From positions 1 to 64,000 of the forward strand of contig NZ_MCZZ01000150.1 in the NCBI RefSeq assembly GCF_002875705.1: DNA of 64,000 nt. The letters run 5' to 3'. This document shows positions 35,649 through 45,068 of the stretch, in pieces. Made by a program: the position numbers and the translations under genes. Source of the stretch: Vibrio sp. 10N.261.45.E2 (lineage in GTDB: Bacteria; Pseudomonadota; Gammaproteobacteria; Enterobacterales; Vibrionaceae). The notes beneath the pieces are model-generated. The model searched no databases. It saw nothing but the letters and a program-made list of their open reading frames with translations, and was not told the origin of the DNA. Numbering within the stretch: the first letter of the stretch is position 1; every line of letters begins with the position of its first letter.

Positions 35649-36527
35649 CGTCCATGTCTTTTTAAGGTGTTGAATACACCAAGATTTGGCGTCGCCCATT
35701 TTGTTGCGTCGCCAAGCCATCACGATATCGATAGGCTGCGGCTCTGTTCCCGAGATCAGCTGTAGAACGCCAGATTCGATCAGTGGTTTAGCAACAACAT
35801 TCGGTAAGGTTCCAATCCCTAACCCCGTCGTCAGAGCTTCTACTTTTGCTGGGAAGCTCGTTACCGTTAAGCGTGGTTGTTTCTCTAGAATATTACGACT
35901 TAAAGCAGGTTGATCTCGCGCCGTATCTGCAATGGCGATAACCCTGTAACTTTCCCTTGCCTTTTGGTCGAATTCACCAGAACGTTTGTGAACATAGTGA
36001 TTTGATGCAGCAACCCAAACCATTTCCATCTTTCCGATAACGTCACTTTTCATATCATTCGGGATCGTATCTACTTTTGGGCACACCAGTAAGTCAGCAC
36101 GGCCATCTGAAAGTGATTCCCAGCACCCGGCCAAGATCTCTTCTTGTAAACGAACGCGTGTTTTACTTATTTTTCCTAGTTCGTCTACCAGTGGGAAAAA
36201 GTTAGCAATCGGGATGATACCATCAAAGGCGATGGTCAAATCGAGCTCCCACCCGTTAGCAAGAATACTCGCTTCGTTAACGAGTCGTTCTGTTGCGCCA
36301 AGAATTACCCTACCTTGCTCAAGTATCAACTGACCCGCTTCTGTGAAATTTGCGCGATGTCCAGAACGGTCAAAAATCATGATGTCCAGATCTTGTTCAA
36401 GCTTCTGTATTTGGTAGCTCAATGATGAAGGAGCACGATCCATCTCGTTCGCTGCGGCGGCGAAACTTCCACGGCGATCAATGGCATCTAATATGTGTAG
36501 CGCTTCAAGCGTTATTGGGCTCTGCAT
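35640..36527 (-). CDS. hupR: LysR-family regulator HupR
   Basis: A 295-residue LysR regulator. The helix-turn-helix is at about 18-40 (GSFAAAANEMDRAPSSLSYQ), followed by the effector-binding domain. It is divergent from the heme receptor gene, the arrangement reported for hupR-hupA in V. vulnificus, where HupR activates the receptor in the presence of haem. The ATG at 36527 follows AGGAAAG; an upstream extension is not supported. The shared control region also carries a Fur-type box. Confidence 0.82.
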   Translation of the reverse strand: MQSPITLEALHILDAIDRRGSFAAAANEMDRAPSSLSYQIQKLEQDLDIMIFDRSGHRANFTEAGQLILEQGRVILGATERLVNEASILANGWELDLTIAFDGIIPIANFFPLVDELGKISKTRVRLQEEILAGCWESLSDGRADLLVCPKVDTIPNDMKSDVIGKMEMVWVAASNHYVHKRSGEFDQKARESYRVIAIADTARDQPALSRNILEKQPRLTVTSFPAKVEALTTGLGIGTLPNVVAKPLIESGVLQLISGTEPQPIDIVMAWRRNKMGDAKSWCIQHLKKTWTLK

Positions 36528-36669
36528 AGCTTTCCTACTTTTAGTGAGATCCAAGTCACAAAAACACAAGCATTCATTAAGTGAATGGAACTGAAAAATC
36601 TTTTAAATACAGCTACTTAAGCATATTAATTATAGATTAGCTGATAAAACTGAAAATTAATTAAATGCA

Positions 36670-36688
36670 AATAATAGTAATTATCATT
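36670..36688. promoter_or_regulatory. Fur box between hupR and hupA
   Basis: AATAATAGTAATTATCATT agrees with the 19-bp Fur consensus at 13 positions. It lies 61-79 bp upstream of hupA, a position suited to repression of the heme receptor by iron-loaded Fur. Confidence 0.65.
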
Positions 36689-36748
36689 TAGATCTAATAT
36701 TATCCTTCGCAAATCAAGATAATACTATGGAACTAAGGTAACTATCAG

Positions 36749-38896
36749 ATGTATAAGCAATCCCTACTCTCGGCTTCAATCGTTTTGGCGCTTTCATCAA
36801 CGTCAGTCTTTGCTGATGATTATGCCCTATTTGACGAGGTTGTTGTATCTTCGACTCGTACTAATCAAACACTTATCAATACAGCCGCTTCTGTTACTGT
36901 CATATCGGATAAGCAAATCGAAGAGAATATGGCGAAAGACGTGAATGAAATCTTCGAATACACTCCGGGTGTAACGATGAATTCTAGCTCCCGCCAAGGT
37001 GCACAAACCATCAATATTCGTGGCATGGAAGGTAAGCGCGTCAAGATCTTAGTAGATGGCTCGTCGCAACCAGGTTCATTTGATGGTGGCCCTTATGCAT
37101 TTATTAACTCTAGCGGCATTTCAATCGACCCAGATATGCTGAAAAGTGTTGAAATTATCAAAGGCGCGGCTTCAAGTTTACACGGAAGTGACGCGATTGG
37201 TGGTGTTGTTGCCTTTGAAACTAAAGACCCTTCAGATTTCTTAAAGGATGGCGAAGATTTCGGTGGTCAAGCAAAACTGTCTTACTCTTCAGAAGATAAC
37301 TCTTTCAGTGAGCATGTGGCATTAGCTAATCGTTTTGGCGACTTGGAAACATTGGTTGCTTATACTCGTCGTGACGGTGAAGAACTTCAAAACTTCCGTA
37401 ATTCAAGTGATCTAGAGAACTACGCGGTAGAAAATCAAGATACATCAGCAGACAACCTATTGGTAAAACTGCAATACCAATTGAATGAAAGTCACCGTAT
37501 CGAATTTCTAGCGGAGCTAATCAAAGATACTTCAGATTCTGACATTTATCACTCAAGCTACGATAGCTACACTGGCGAAGATGACACTAAACAAAACCGA
37601 TTCACAATAAAGCATATATGGTTTGCAGACGGTGCGATTGCTGACACTGTGACGAGCAAAGTGTCATACATATCTAAAGAGGAAAATGGCGTAACGAAAC
37701 GCTTTAAACCTGCGGGCCCTGGTTTTCCACCTTATGTCCCTGCTAATAATGACAATCTTCAAACCAAAGACTACGAATACACAGAAGATAAGCTAGAAAT
37801 CGAAACACAGCTAGATAAAGAGATTAACAACCATTACCTAGTTTATGGCGCTACTTATACACATAGCGACATAAGCAATACAAATATGGAGTACAACTCT
37901 GATCCTGCTACTGATGATCAGCTTTATGTATACACTCCTGATGCTAAAGAGCAGAAGTTTGGTCTGTTTGTACAAGACGAAATTAGCCTAATGAACGACA
38001 AACTTGTTGTTACTCCAGGTGTTCGTTTCGATTACTTCTCTACAGACCCGGGTAAAAATACAGGTGAGTCACTTACGGACTTCTCTGATTCTGCGGTAAC
38101 TGGACGTTTAGGATCAACGTATAAACTTACAGATACAGGCACCATATTTGGCCAGATTAGCCAAGGCTTTAGAGCCCCTTCTTTCGATGAACTGTACTAT
38201 ACGTATGACAACCCAGGGCATGGTTACGTAAACGATCCAAACCCGGATCTTAAGTCAGAAACCAGTATCTCTTACGAGCTAGGTTACCGTCACAATACAC
38301 AGGCTTCATCGTCTGAAATTGCGGCTTATTACAGTGATTACGATGACTTCATCGAAACAGTTGTAACGAAAAAAGTTGGCGGCACTACACACTATTCTAA
38401 CGTTAACTTAGATTCGGCAACAATTAAGGGTGTTGAATTCTCTAACACATTACTATGGGATGTTTTGGTTGGTGCACCTAAGGGTATTTCAACCCACTTC
38501 GTTGCCTCATATACAGAAGGTGAAGATGGAAACGGTAATGCGCTAAATAGTGTTAACCCTTGGAATGCTGTATTAGGTCTTAACTACGATGCTCCAAACC
38601 AAAACTGGGGTACTAGTCTGAAGTTAAACTACACGGCTAACAAGTCTGGCTCAGACATCAACTTTGATGACGAAAGCGGCGGTAACGCAGGTCAAGCTGA
38701 GCTTCCGAGTGCTACGGTTGTTGACCTGACAGCTTACTACAAGCCAATGAAGGATCTTACTATTCGTGGCGGTGTATTCAACTTAACTAACGAAGAATAC
38801 TACCGTTGGAACGACATTCGCGGCGATGATGAGCTTTACAAAGAGAATTCTCAAGCGGAAAGAAACTACGGTATTTCAGCTAAATACGAATTCTAA
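36749..38896 (+). CDS. hupA: TonB-dependent heme/hemoglobin receptor HupA
   Basis: A 715-residue outer-membrane receptor. Signal peptide to about SVFA-DD, then a TonB box (FDEVVVSSTR), plug domain and 22-strand barrel ending YEF. Heme receptors carry a FRAP box and an NPNL-like box with a His between: here FRAP at about 474, H491 and NPDL at about 498. It imports heme iron using TonB energy. Fur box and divergent LysR gene give iron and haem control. HutA is the other possible name, as the families are close. Confidence 0.88.
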   Translation: MYKQSLLSASIVLALSSTSVFADDYALFDEVVVSSTRTNQTLINTAASVTVISDKQIEENMAKDVNEIFEYTPGVTMNSSSRQGAQTINIRGMEGKRVKILVDGSSQPGSFDGGPYAFINSSGISIDPDMLKSVEIIKGAASSLHGSDAIGGVVAFETKDPSDFLKDGEDFGGQAKLSYSSEDNSFSEHVALANRFGDLETLVAYTRRDGEELQNFRNSSDLENYAVENQDTSADNLLVKLQYQLNESHRIEFLAELIKDTSDSDIYHSSYDSYTGEDDTKQNRFTIKHIWFADGAIADTVTSKVSYISKEENGVTKRFKPAGPGFPPYVPANNDNLQTKDYEYTEDKLEIETQLDKEINNHYLVYGATYTHSDISNTNMEYNSDPATDDQLYVYTPDAKEQKFGLFVQDEISLMNDKLVVTPGVRFDYFSTDPGKNTGESLTDFSDSAVTGRLGSTYKLTDTGTIFGQISQGFRAPSFDELYYTYDNPGHGYVNDPNPDLKSETSISYELGYRHNTQASSSEIAAYYSDYDDFIETVVTKKVGGTTHYSNVNLDSATIKGVEFSNTLLWDVLVGAPKGISTHFVASYTEGEDGNGNALNSVNPWNAVLGLNYDAPNQNWGTSLKLNYTANKSGSDINFDDESGGNAGQAELPSATVVDLTAYYKPMKDLTIRGGVFNLTNEEYYRWNDIRGDDELYKENSQAERNYGISAKYEF

Positions 38897-38925
38897 TTCG
38901 TCAAAAACCTGAATTGCAGATACTA

Positions 38926-38952
38926 AAAAGCCAGCTAGATGCTGGCTTTTAT
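38926..38952. terminator. Terminator after hupA
   Basis: A perfect 10-bp stem AAAAGCCAGC/GCTGGCTTTT around a 5-nt loop, with A and T flanks that would also work in the other direction. Confidence 0.9.
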
Positions 38953-38992
38953 CATTTCACTAAAAATTGTTTATAAAAAGGGTAAAGTGAAA

Positions 38993-39067
38993 TTACTTCT
39001 CTGCCATTTCTTTCTTAACCATTACTGCTGCAGCAACGATGAAAGTGATGATTAGGCCTAGTTCCAT
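38993..39067 (-). CDS. 24-aa single-pass membrane peptide
   Basis: Too short for usual gene callers. The frame begins MELGLIITFIVAAA, a hydrophobic helix of about 15 residues, and ends in a charged KKEMAEK tail, the shape of a small inner-membrane protein. GGAG stands seven bases before the ATG, and TAA ends it. The terminator at 38926 lies 40 bp downstream and could end its transcript. It sits between the hupA terminator and galE's end. The family was not recognised; expression is unproven. Confidence 0.55.
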   Translation of the reverse strand: MELGLIITFIVAAAVMVKKEMAEK

Positions 39068-39180
39068 GATTAACTCCAAAGAAAATTAACATTAAACATA
39101 TAATTCGCGAGCATAATAACACAACCGATACAGAATGATACTTTTTAACCACCAATTTACTTTTTATTCGATTAAGATCA

Positions 39181-39206
39181 AAAAAGATGCCCTAAAGCAT
39201 CTTTTT
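39181..39206 (-). terminator. Terminator of galE
   Basis: A 10-bp perfect stem AAAAAGATGC/GCATCTTTTT with a 6-nt loop, just past the galE stop on the minus strand. Confidence 0.9.
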
Positions 39207-39235
39207 GTAAGTTAATCATTCATGAAACGACTAGA

Positions 39236-40249
39236 TCAACCAGGGAATCCATCAGGGTTGGTTGACTGCCAACGCCATGTATCTTCAGTCATTTCTGTCA
39301 GTGTGCGCGTCGCATTCCAACCAAGCTCTTTCTGAGCTTTAGCTGGATCTGCCCAACACTCTGCAATATCACCAGGGCGACGTTCAACTAGCTTATAAGG
39401 AATTTCTTTGCCGCTTGCTTGTTCAAACGCTTTAACCATGTCTAAAACACTAGAACCGTTGCCAGTACCAAGGTTGTAGATATGAAGACCGTCTTTGCGC
39501 CCTACTTTCTCTAGCGCTGCAATGTGTCCATCAGACAGATCCATGACGTGGATGTAGTCGCGAACGCCAGTGCCATCTTTTGTTGGGTAATCGCTGCCAA
39601 ATACTGATAAGAAATCACGTCGGCCAACCGCCACTTGAGACACGAATGGCATTAGATTATTTGGGATACCTTGTGGATCTTCACCTAGCTCACCGCTTGG
39701 GTGAGAACCAACAGGGTTAAAGTAACGAAGTAGCGTGATGCTCCAATCGGGATTCGCTTTTTGGAAATCAGTTAAGCACTCTTCAACCATTAACTTACTG
39801 CGGCCATAAGGGTTAGTCGCGCTAGTTGGGAAATCTTCGGTAATAGGCACACTTGCAGGATCGCCATATACCGTTGCCGACGAACTGAACACTAATGTCT
39901 TAACATTCGCTTCGCGCATCGCATCTACAAGAACCAAAGTGCCATTTACATTATTGTCGTAATATTCAAGAGGCTTCTCAACCGATTCACCTACTGCTTT
40001 CAATCCAGCAAAGTGGATTACGGCTTCGACGTTGTGCTGCTTCATTGTTTCCGTTAACAATGCTTTGTCACGAATGTCACCTTCAATAAAGACTGGGCGA
40101 ACGCCAGACACTTTTTCTATACGCTCTAACACGCTTGGTTTACTGTTATACAAGTTGTCAAACAGCACTGGTGTCATACCTGCGTTGATCATCTGGATAC
40201 TTGTATGGCTACCAATGTAGCCCATGCCACCTGTAACTAAAACATTCAT
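39236..40249 (-). CDS. galE: UDP-glucose 4-epimerase
   Basis: A 337-residue short-chain dehydrogenase-type enzyme that interconverts UDP-glucose and UDP-galactose for exopolysaccharide, lipopolysaccharide and galactose use. NAD-binding GGMGYIGSH at the N terminus, catalytic SSATVYG and YGRSK (Tyr/Lys), and the C-terminal GDIAECWADP are intact. The ATG giving MNVLVTGG is chosen over an in-frame extension. It follows the TonB receptor-YfiR-cyclase operon after 83 bp on the same strand with no terminator recognised, so read-through is possible. Confidence 0.96.
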   Translation of the reverse strand: MNVLVTGGMGYIGSHTSIQMINAGMTPVLFDNLYNSKPSVLERIEKVSGVRPVFIEGDIRDKALLTETMKQHNVEAVIHFAGLKAVGESVEKPLEYYDNNVNGTLVLVDAMREANVKTLVFSSSATVYGDPASVPITEDFPTSATNPYGRSKLMVEECLTDFQKANPDWSITLLRYFNPVGSHPSGELGEDPQGIPNNLMPFVSQVAVGRRDFLSVFGSDYPTKDGTGVRDYIHVMDLSDGHIAALEKVGRKDGLHIYNLGTGNGSSVLDMVKAFEQASGKEIPYKLVERRPGDIAECWADPAKAQKELGWNATRTLTEMTEDTWRWQSTNPDGFPG

Positions 40250-40332
40250 GTCTTGCAGACCTTTTAATGAAAATTTATTCAACCTATCACTTATGATACA
40301 ATAACTTAGTGTGGGCTAACAAACACCGCAGC

Positions 40333-42309
40333 CTATTCACCCTCACAAGAGAACACAAACTGACCTTTTCCTTTACGTTTTGCTTGGTACATTGCCTCAT
40401 CGGCGACCTTCAAAATTACATCAATATCACGATCTGAACCATCAGCTAGATGGATACCCAAGCTTGCTCCTACACGAAGCGAACGCTGTTTGTAGTTCAC
40501 CTCTTGTCCAATCAATTCCAACAAGCGCTCAGCTAGCTTAGCTAACAAGGCTTTGTTCGCTTGTTTAATAATAAGAACAAATTCGTCACCCGACAAACGC
40601 GCAACTAAATCTCCCGCTCTTACCTGAGATAACAACCGGTTTGATACTTCTTTTAGAATTTCATCGCCGGCATCGTGTCCATAGTTATCATTAACCTCTT
40701 TGAAGCCATCCAAATCCAAGTAGATAACCGCAAAATGCTGATTTGAATAGTGGCTCGATATGACCACATCATCCATCACCTTGTACAATTGCGCTCTGTT
40801 CGCTAACCCTGTCAATGCATCGTGATGAGCTAGGTGTTCGAGCCTTTCCATCTCTTTAACGCTGGATAAGTCAGACAGCGTTAATACCATATCAAACTCA
40901 TCTTTCTCGTTGTCCGAGGTCACTCGGTTCACTTTGACAAACATTGGAACTAACGTGCCGGACGCGCTCTTCTCCCACACTTCTCCTTGCCATTGCCCAT
41001 AGTTGTCTAACGAACTGCGAATAGTCGGCATAAGTGATGAAAACTGCTGCCACGAGAATACTTCAAACGGTGTTTTGCCCACCAGCAGATCAGCGTGATA
41101 ACCGAGAAGTTGTGTAATCGCCGGATTAACCATGGTAATGACGTTGGACGAGTTAAGAACAATCAAACCGTCTTTACTATTTTCGAAAACACCTGCAGCG
41201 ATACGCTGGCGGCTCATGGCTGTTTCTATATCTGTGACATCTTGAATTGCATATAGAATACGACCATGTTTTGTCAGAGAACGGCTACTCATACGAAGCC
41301 AAAGCTTTGATTGAAGGAGGTCAGTAGTTTCCAATAATTGGTCATTGAGTTCAATGTGGGCGTCAATAACACCTTGTAAGAAGCCTGTCTGCTTGGTCGG
41401 GATCAACTCTTGGATCAACAGGTTTTCCAGAAACGCTTCTGTACACTTAAAAATATCGCGAGTGGCTGCGTTAGCATGAACAATGAGCCCTTTTTCGTCA
41501 ACCACTAACAATGAGTGTTGAACGGTTTCGATGACCTCATTAGCGAACGATTTTTCTTCTTGTAACTTGTCTAACGTAAAATTGATTTGGTTATCTCGAT
41601 GTTGAAGCCTTTGTAGCATGGTGTTGAAAGCTCGAACCAAGTCACCTATTTCATCGCGGTTCGTTGCGACCAATTTAGGTTGCTCGGAACGGCGCTCAAC
41701 AAAGGCTTGCATTGCTTCGTTAAGATTAAACATTGGCTCGATAATGAAACGTTGAACCAATTTGACTAATACAGCCCCCAACACAACCAGAAATAGAAGA
41801 TAGATGGCCGCAACTTTTAAAACATGCGTCAAGATCGTAGTGAAGGTCTCTTTCGATATTGTCACCCTCAAGTTTGCGATTACTGCATCATCTAGCGTTA
41901 CTGGAACGAGCAAAAATATGAAATGCTCAGAGATAGCAAATTCATGATCCTCGATATCGTTTAATTCATATTCGTTTGGTCTTGGAACCAAAGTGTTACT
42001 CACCTGATAGCTTGCAAATAGCTGATCGTTAGTGTCATAGAGCTTCACTCTAACAATGTCTTTATCCGCGGCAAAAGCTGACAATATTTCCTGAGCTGAT
42101 GATTTGTCTTCAAATAGAATTGCGGCCTGAAGGTTATAGGCAACACCTTGTGCTAATACTTTAACCCGTTGGATAAGGCTCTCTTTTTCTCGCTCAAAAG
42201 TGACAGTGTAATTTACAGATTGAATAGTCACAAAAGTGACCGCGATAAAGATGATAATGGGCAGTATCAGCTTGTTTTTAATCGATATATTATTTAGGAA
42301 AGACAACAT
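40333..42309 (-). CDS. HAMP-PAS-GGDEF diguanylate cyclase (YfiN-like)
   Basis: A 658-residue membrane protein. One transmembrane helix near 13-31, a periplasmic CHASE8-like domain (about 32-165), second helix (about 170-190), HAMP, coiled coil, two PAS-type segments (about 270-480) and a GGDEF domain with SGDEF at 573-577. RxxD (RAGD) precedes it by five residues, so feedback inhibition is expected. It overlaps the YfiR gene by one base. By analogy with YfiBNR, the periplasmic YfiR protein should hold the cyclase inactive. Confidence 0.92.
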   Translation of the reverse strand: MLSFLNNISIKNKLILPIIIFIAVTFVTIQSVNYTVTFEREKESLIQRVKVLAQGVAYNLQAAILFEDKSSAQEILSAFAADKDIVRVKLYDTNDQLFASYQVSNTLVPRPNEYELNDIEDHEFAISEHFIFLLVPVTLDDAVIANLRVTISKETFTTILTHVLKVAAIYLLFLVVLGAVLVKLVQRFIIEPMFNLNEAMQAFVERRSEQPKLVATNRDEIGDLVRAFNTMLQRLQHRDNQINFTLDKLQEEKSFANEVIETVQHSLLVVDEKGLIVHANAATRDIFKCTEAFLENLLIQELIPTKQTGFLQGVIDAHIELNDQLLETTDLLQSKLWLRMSSRSLTKHGRILYAIQDVTDIETAMSRQRIAAGVFENSKDGLIVLNSSNVITMVNPAITQLLGYHADLLVGKTPFEVFSWQQFSSLMPTIRSSLDNYGQWQGEVWEKSASGTLVPMFVKVNRVTSDNEKDEFDMVLTLSDLSSVKEMERLEHLAHHDALTGLANRAQLYKVMDDVVISSHYSNQHFAVIYLDLDGFKEVNDNYGHDAGDEILKEVSNRLLSQVRAGDLVARLSGDEFVLIIKQANKALLAKLAERLLELIGQEVNYKQRSLRVGASLGIHLADGSDRDIDVILKVADEAMYQAKRKGKGQFVFSCEGE

Positions 42310-42845
42310 TATTTGCCCTCCACTATAGCGATTCGTAATAGGTTTGAGCCAATGACGTACTCACCACGCCTTGCATTCTCTAAATTAACTTTAGGTTTGA
42401 GCTTGTTATCGACGTGCGTGAGTTCAATGACTCCACCTAAGTCTGTAAAGTTAGGTATATCACTGATTGTTACAGTGTGTGGGGAGTGCTCTTGACTGCG
42501 GAACTGGTCATTTTTACGATCAGACAAGTACGTGATATCGCACTTAGGAGTAATTGACTGTTGAACTTGGATAGCGAGCGAACGAATAGATTTCCCCTCT
42601 GTAATTGACGTTAGTACTTGGCTTACCTTGTCATCGCCAATCACACAAAAGTTCACAGCATTCATTGAACTCTCATCATTCCAACGAATAAAATTCGCAA
42701 TTCTAAAAAGGTATACCGCTTTCACTTCATAAGGTTTGAAGCTTGCCGCGGTGGTATTCAAAGGCACAATGAACATCGCTAAAGTGGTAAGGCCTAGTTT
42801 AGAGAAACCTAACTTAACTCGGTGCTTAAACCATTTAGAATTCAT
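42309..42845 (-). CDS. YfiR-family periplasmic regulator (DUF4154)
   Basis: A 178-residue protein with signal-like N terminus (AMFIVPLNTTAASF) and the YfiR family core: KAVYLFRIANFIRW, FCVIGDD and the C-terminal NLLRIAIVEGK. In Pseudomonas YfiR binds the periplasmic part of YfiN and represses its cyclase; redox state of its cysteines modulates this. Cys residues are present here too. It overlaps the receptor gene by 11 bases and the cyclase gene by one base. Confidence 0.88.
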   Translation of the reverse strand: MNSKWFKHRVKLGFSKLGLTTLAMFIVPLNTTAASFKPYEVKAVYLFRIANFIRWNDESSMNAVNFCVIGDDKVSQVLTSITEGKSIRSLAIQVQQSITPKCDITYLSDRKNDQFRSQEHSPHTVTISDIPNFTDLGGVIELTHVDNKLKPKVNLENARRGEYVIGSNLLRIAIVEGK

Positions 42846-44898
42846 GAGAGATCCTCACATACACCGATTCTTGATTGACGCTTTTCTGAGATGTGAATTC
42901 AGCTTGATAGCCGTCGCTCTTCCCAATATTTTCAACGACTACTTCAATTAAAGGCGCTGCAGACGATTTTTTCCATGCTAGGCGCGCATCAAAGGTTATT
43001 TCATGTGGGTAAGATTGCCATTCATATTGAGTGCCATCGCCTGCTACCCAATAGTCTGGGTAATTCACATTAATGTACTGGCCTATGACATCGAATTGCC
43101 AACTGTCGGTGATATTCCACATCAACTGTGCCGTCGCTAAATGTTCATTATCAACATCGTAATAGACACTCGTTTGAGGACTAGATTTAGGGTCATCACC
43201 TTTATTCTCACCTTCTAGCGTCGTATAGGCATAACTCAGATAACTGGCTAGATCCGCAGTGAGTTGATAGCTCGCTCCCAACTCTAAGCCATACGTTTTT
43301 GCTTTATAATCATCAGACAGTGTACCGATATAGACATGATTCGCGGGGATATCATTCGGGTCATAGCTATGGAAGCGCAGGTTGTCATGTTCACTCAGGT
43401 ATATCGTTGCATCGAGCTCGAAATTTGAGTTGTTAGAGTAACGATAACCCATTTCAGCCGTCACGACGCTTTCTGTTTCAAGGTTCGAGTTTGATTTATA
43501 TACATCTAGGTAGCTGTTGTTTGAGTCTGAACTGGCACTATTGAAATAGTATGTCGAATTCGAATCCATATAAGATGGTGCAACCACCGCACGGCTAAGC
43601 CCCGCCCACAGGGAGTGACGTTGAGTCAATTTATATAAACCACGCAGCTGAGGCGAAAGTTCAGTCGAGTCATTCTGGGTAAAATGCTCAACCTTCGCGC
43701 CAACAGTAATAGATAGCGATTCTGTCATCTGGATTTGGGACTGCACAAACGCATTCGCAATATAATCGTTGGCAGATGGGGTATTGTAGACGCGGCCATA
43801 GTAGTCAGGATTGTACCAATCAACGTCCGATAGTTGGCTGGATGAGAAATCGAGATACATATAACGTAGACCACCACCAAATGTTAACTGGTGGTTTGCA
43901 GATAGCTGGTTGATATAAGTTGAGTCGAAATCGATGGTGGAATAACTTCCCGGAGCATCCGGCGCGTTATCTTCATTATACTCTCCCCATAACGAATATG
44001 AGAGTGTCGAGCTTTCATCAAAATGGCGAGCGTCGTTGAACTGGACGTAAACAGATTGGCTCTTGTTATCGAAATCGTTGGCTTGTGATCCAACAAACGA
44101 TCCTGAGTTATCATATTGGAATGTATACAACTCCGACTCGTAAAAGCTTTTCTCACCACCGATACGTAATGACCAATTTTTTTCGGCATTACTTGGCTGA
44201 AAGACCATCCCTGCCGTTTGTGATTTCCATTTCTCAGATTCGCTTGTGCGATAAGTTGGTTCTTCGCGGTACTTATAAAATGCTCGAGCATTCACACTGT
44301 CGTTTAAGCTTAATCCCTGACGAACACTAAATTCATAGTTGTCAGTATTAGAAGCGACACCTGCGAGATAAGTCCCCTGTGTATCCTTGGCAGACTTAGT
44401 AATGATATTGACAACCCCATTAACCGCGTTACCTCCCCAAATCGTTCCGCCTGGGCCTTTTAGTACTTCGATGCGTTCAATATCGGCAAGTACATAGTCA
44501 ACATCACTCCAATACGTACCGCCATATACTGGGCTAAATAAGCTTCGTCCATCCATCATTACGAGCATTTTATTATACAGCCCATCGTGAAAACCACGGG
44601 TAGAAACAAACCATGAGGTTTCATTGAATTTGGTTACTTTGAGTCCAGGAACCAACGACAATACTTCAGCAATGGTTTTCGCCCCACTGCGCTGAATTCG
44701 CTCATTAGAAAGGACATACACCGATGAGGGAATATTAGTGAGTTTTTGTGTCGCTTTCGAAGCCGTTTCCATTTCGACATCTAACATAGACAACTCTTCA
44801 AGGCTCATCGACATAAGTTGATCTAGAGAGTTTTCTTGAGCAGAGACAAAAACAGGTGTCGTTAATGCGAGTCCTAAGCAAACCTGGCGGGATATCAT
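42835..44898 (-). CDS. TonB-dependent receptor linked to YfiR-cyclase pair
   Basis: A 687-residue outer-membrane receptor with signal peptide (TPVFVSAQE), an N-terminal SLEELSMLDVEMETASK extension, plug (PSSVYVLSNERI, VLKGPGGTIWGGNAVNGVVNI) and a barrel ending RISHEF. This N-terminal pattern is common in receptors encoded beside sensor kinases or diguanylate cyclases. No siderophore or heme signature (FRAP/NPNL) was seen, so the ligand is unknown. First gene of a three-gene operon; the ATG follows AGGTGAG. Confidence 0.9.
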   Translation of the reverse strand: MISRQVCLGLALTTPVFVSAQENSLDQLMSMSLEELSMLDVEMETASKATQKLTNIPSSVYVLSNERIQRSGAKTIAEVLSLVPGLKVTKFNETSWFVSTRGFHDGLYNKMLVMMDGRSLFSPVYGGTYWSDVDYVLADIERIEVLKGPGGTIWGGNAVNGVVNIITKSAKDTQGTYLAGVASNTDNYEFSVRQGLSLNDSVNARAFYKYREEPTYRTSESEKWKSQTAGMVFQPSNAEKNWSLRIGGEKSFYESELYTFQYDNSGSFVGSQANDFDNKSQSVYVQFNDARHFDESSTLSYSLWGEYNEDNAPDAPGSYSTIDFDSTYINQLSANHQLTFGGGLRYMYLDFSSSQLSDVDWYNPDYYGRVYNTPSANDYIANAFVQSQIQMTESLSITVGAKVEHFTQNDSTELSPQLRGLYKLTQRHSLWAGLSRAVVAPSYMDSNSTYYFNSASSDSNNSYLDVYKSNSNLETESVVTAEMGYRYSNNSNFELDATIYLSEHDNLRFHSYDPNDIPANHVYIGTLSDDYKAKTYGLELGASYQLTADLASYLSYAYTTLEGENKGDDPKSSPQTSVYYDVDNEHLATAQLMWNITDSWQFDVIGQYINVNYPDYWVAGDGTQYEWQSYPHEITFDARLAWKKSSAAPLIEVVVENIGKSDGYQAEFTSQKSVNQESVYVRISHEF

Positions 44899-45068
44899 GT
44901 GCTCACCTAATATACAGATAGATATTAATCCTTTAATTAATAGGTCAACTATATATGAAATGCCATACTGGTAAATTCATGGTGTCGAAAGTTTGAGTTA
45001 GGTCACTGTTTATTTATGGTATTTATAAGACCGTCATTACTTACCTAAACGTAAAGGATTAGCACCAC

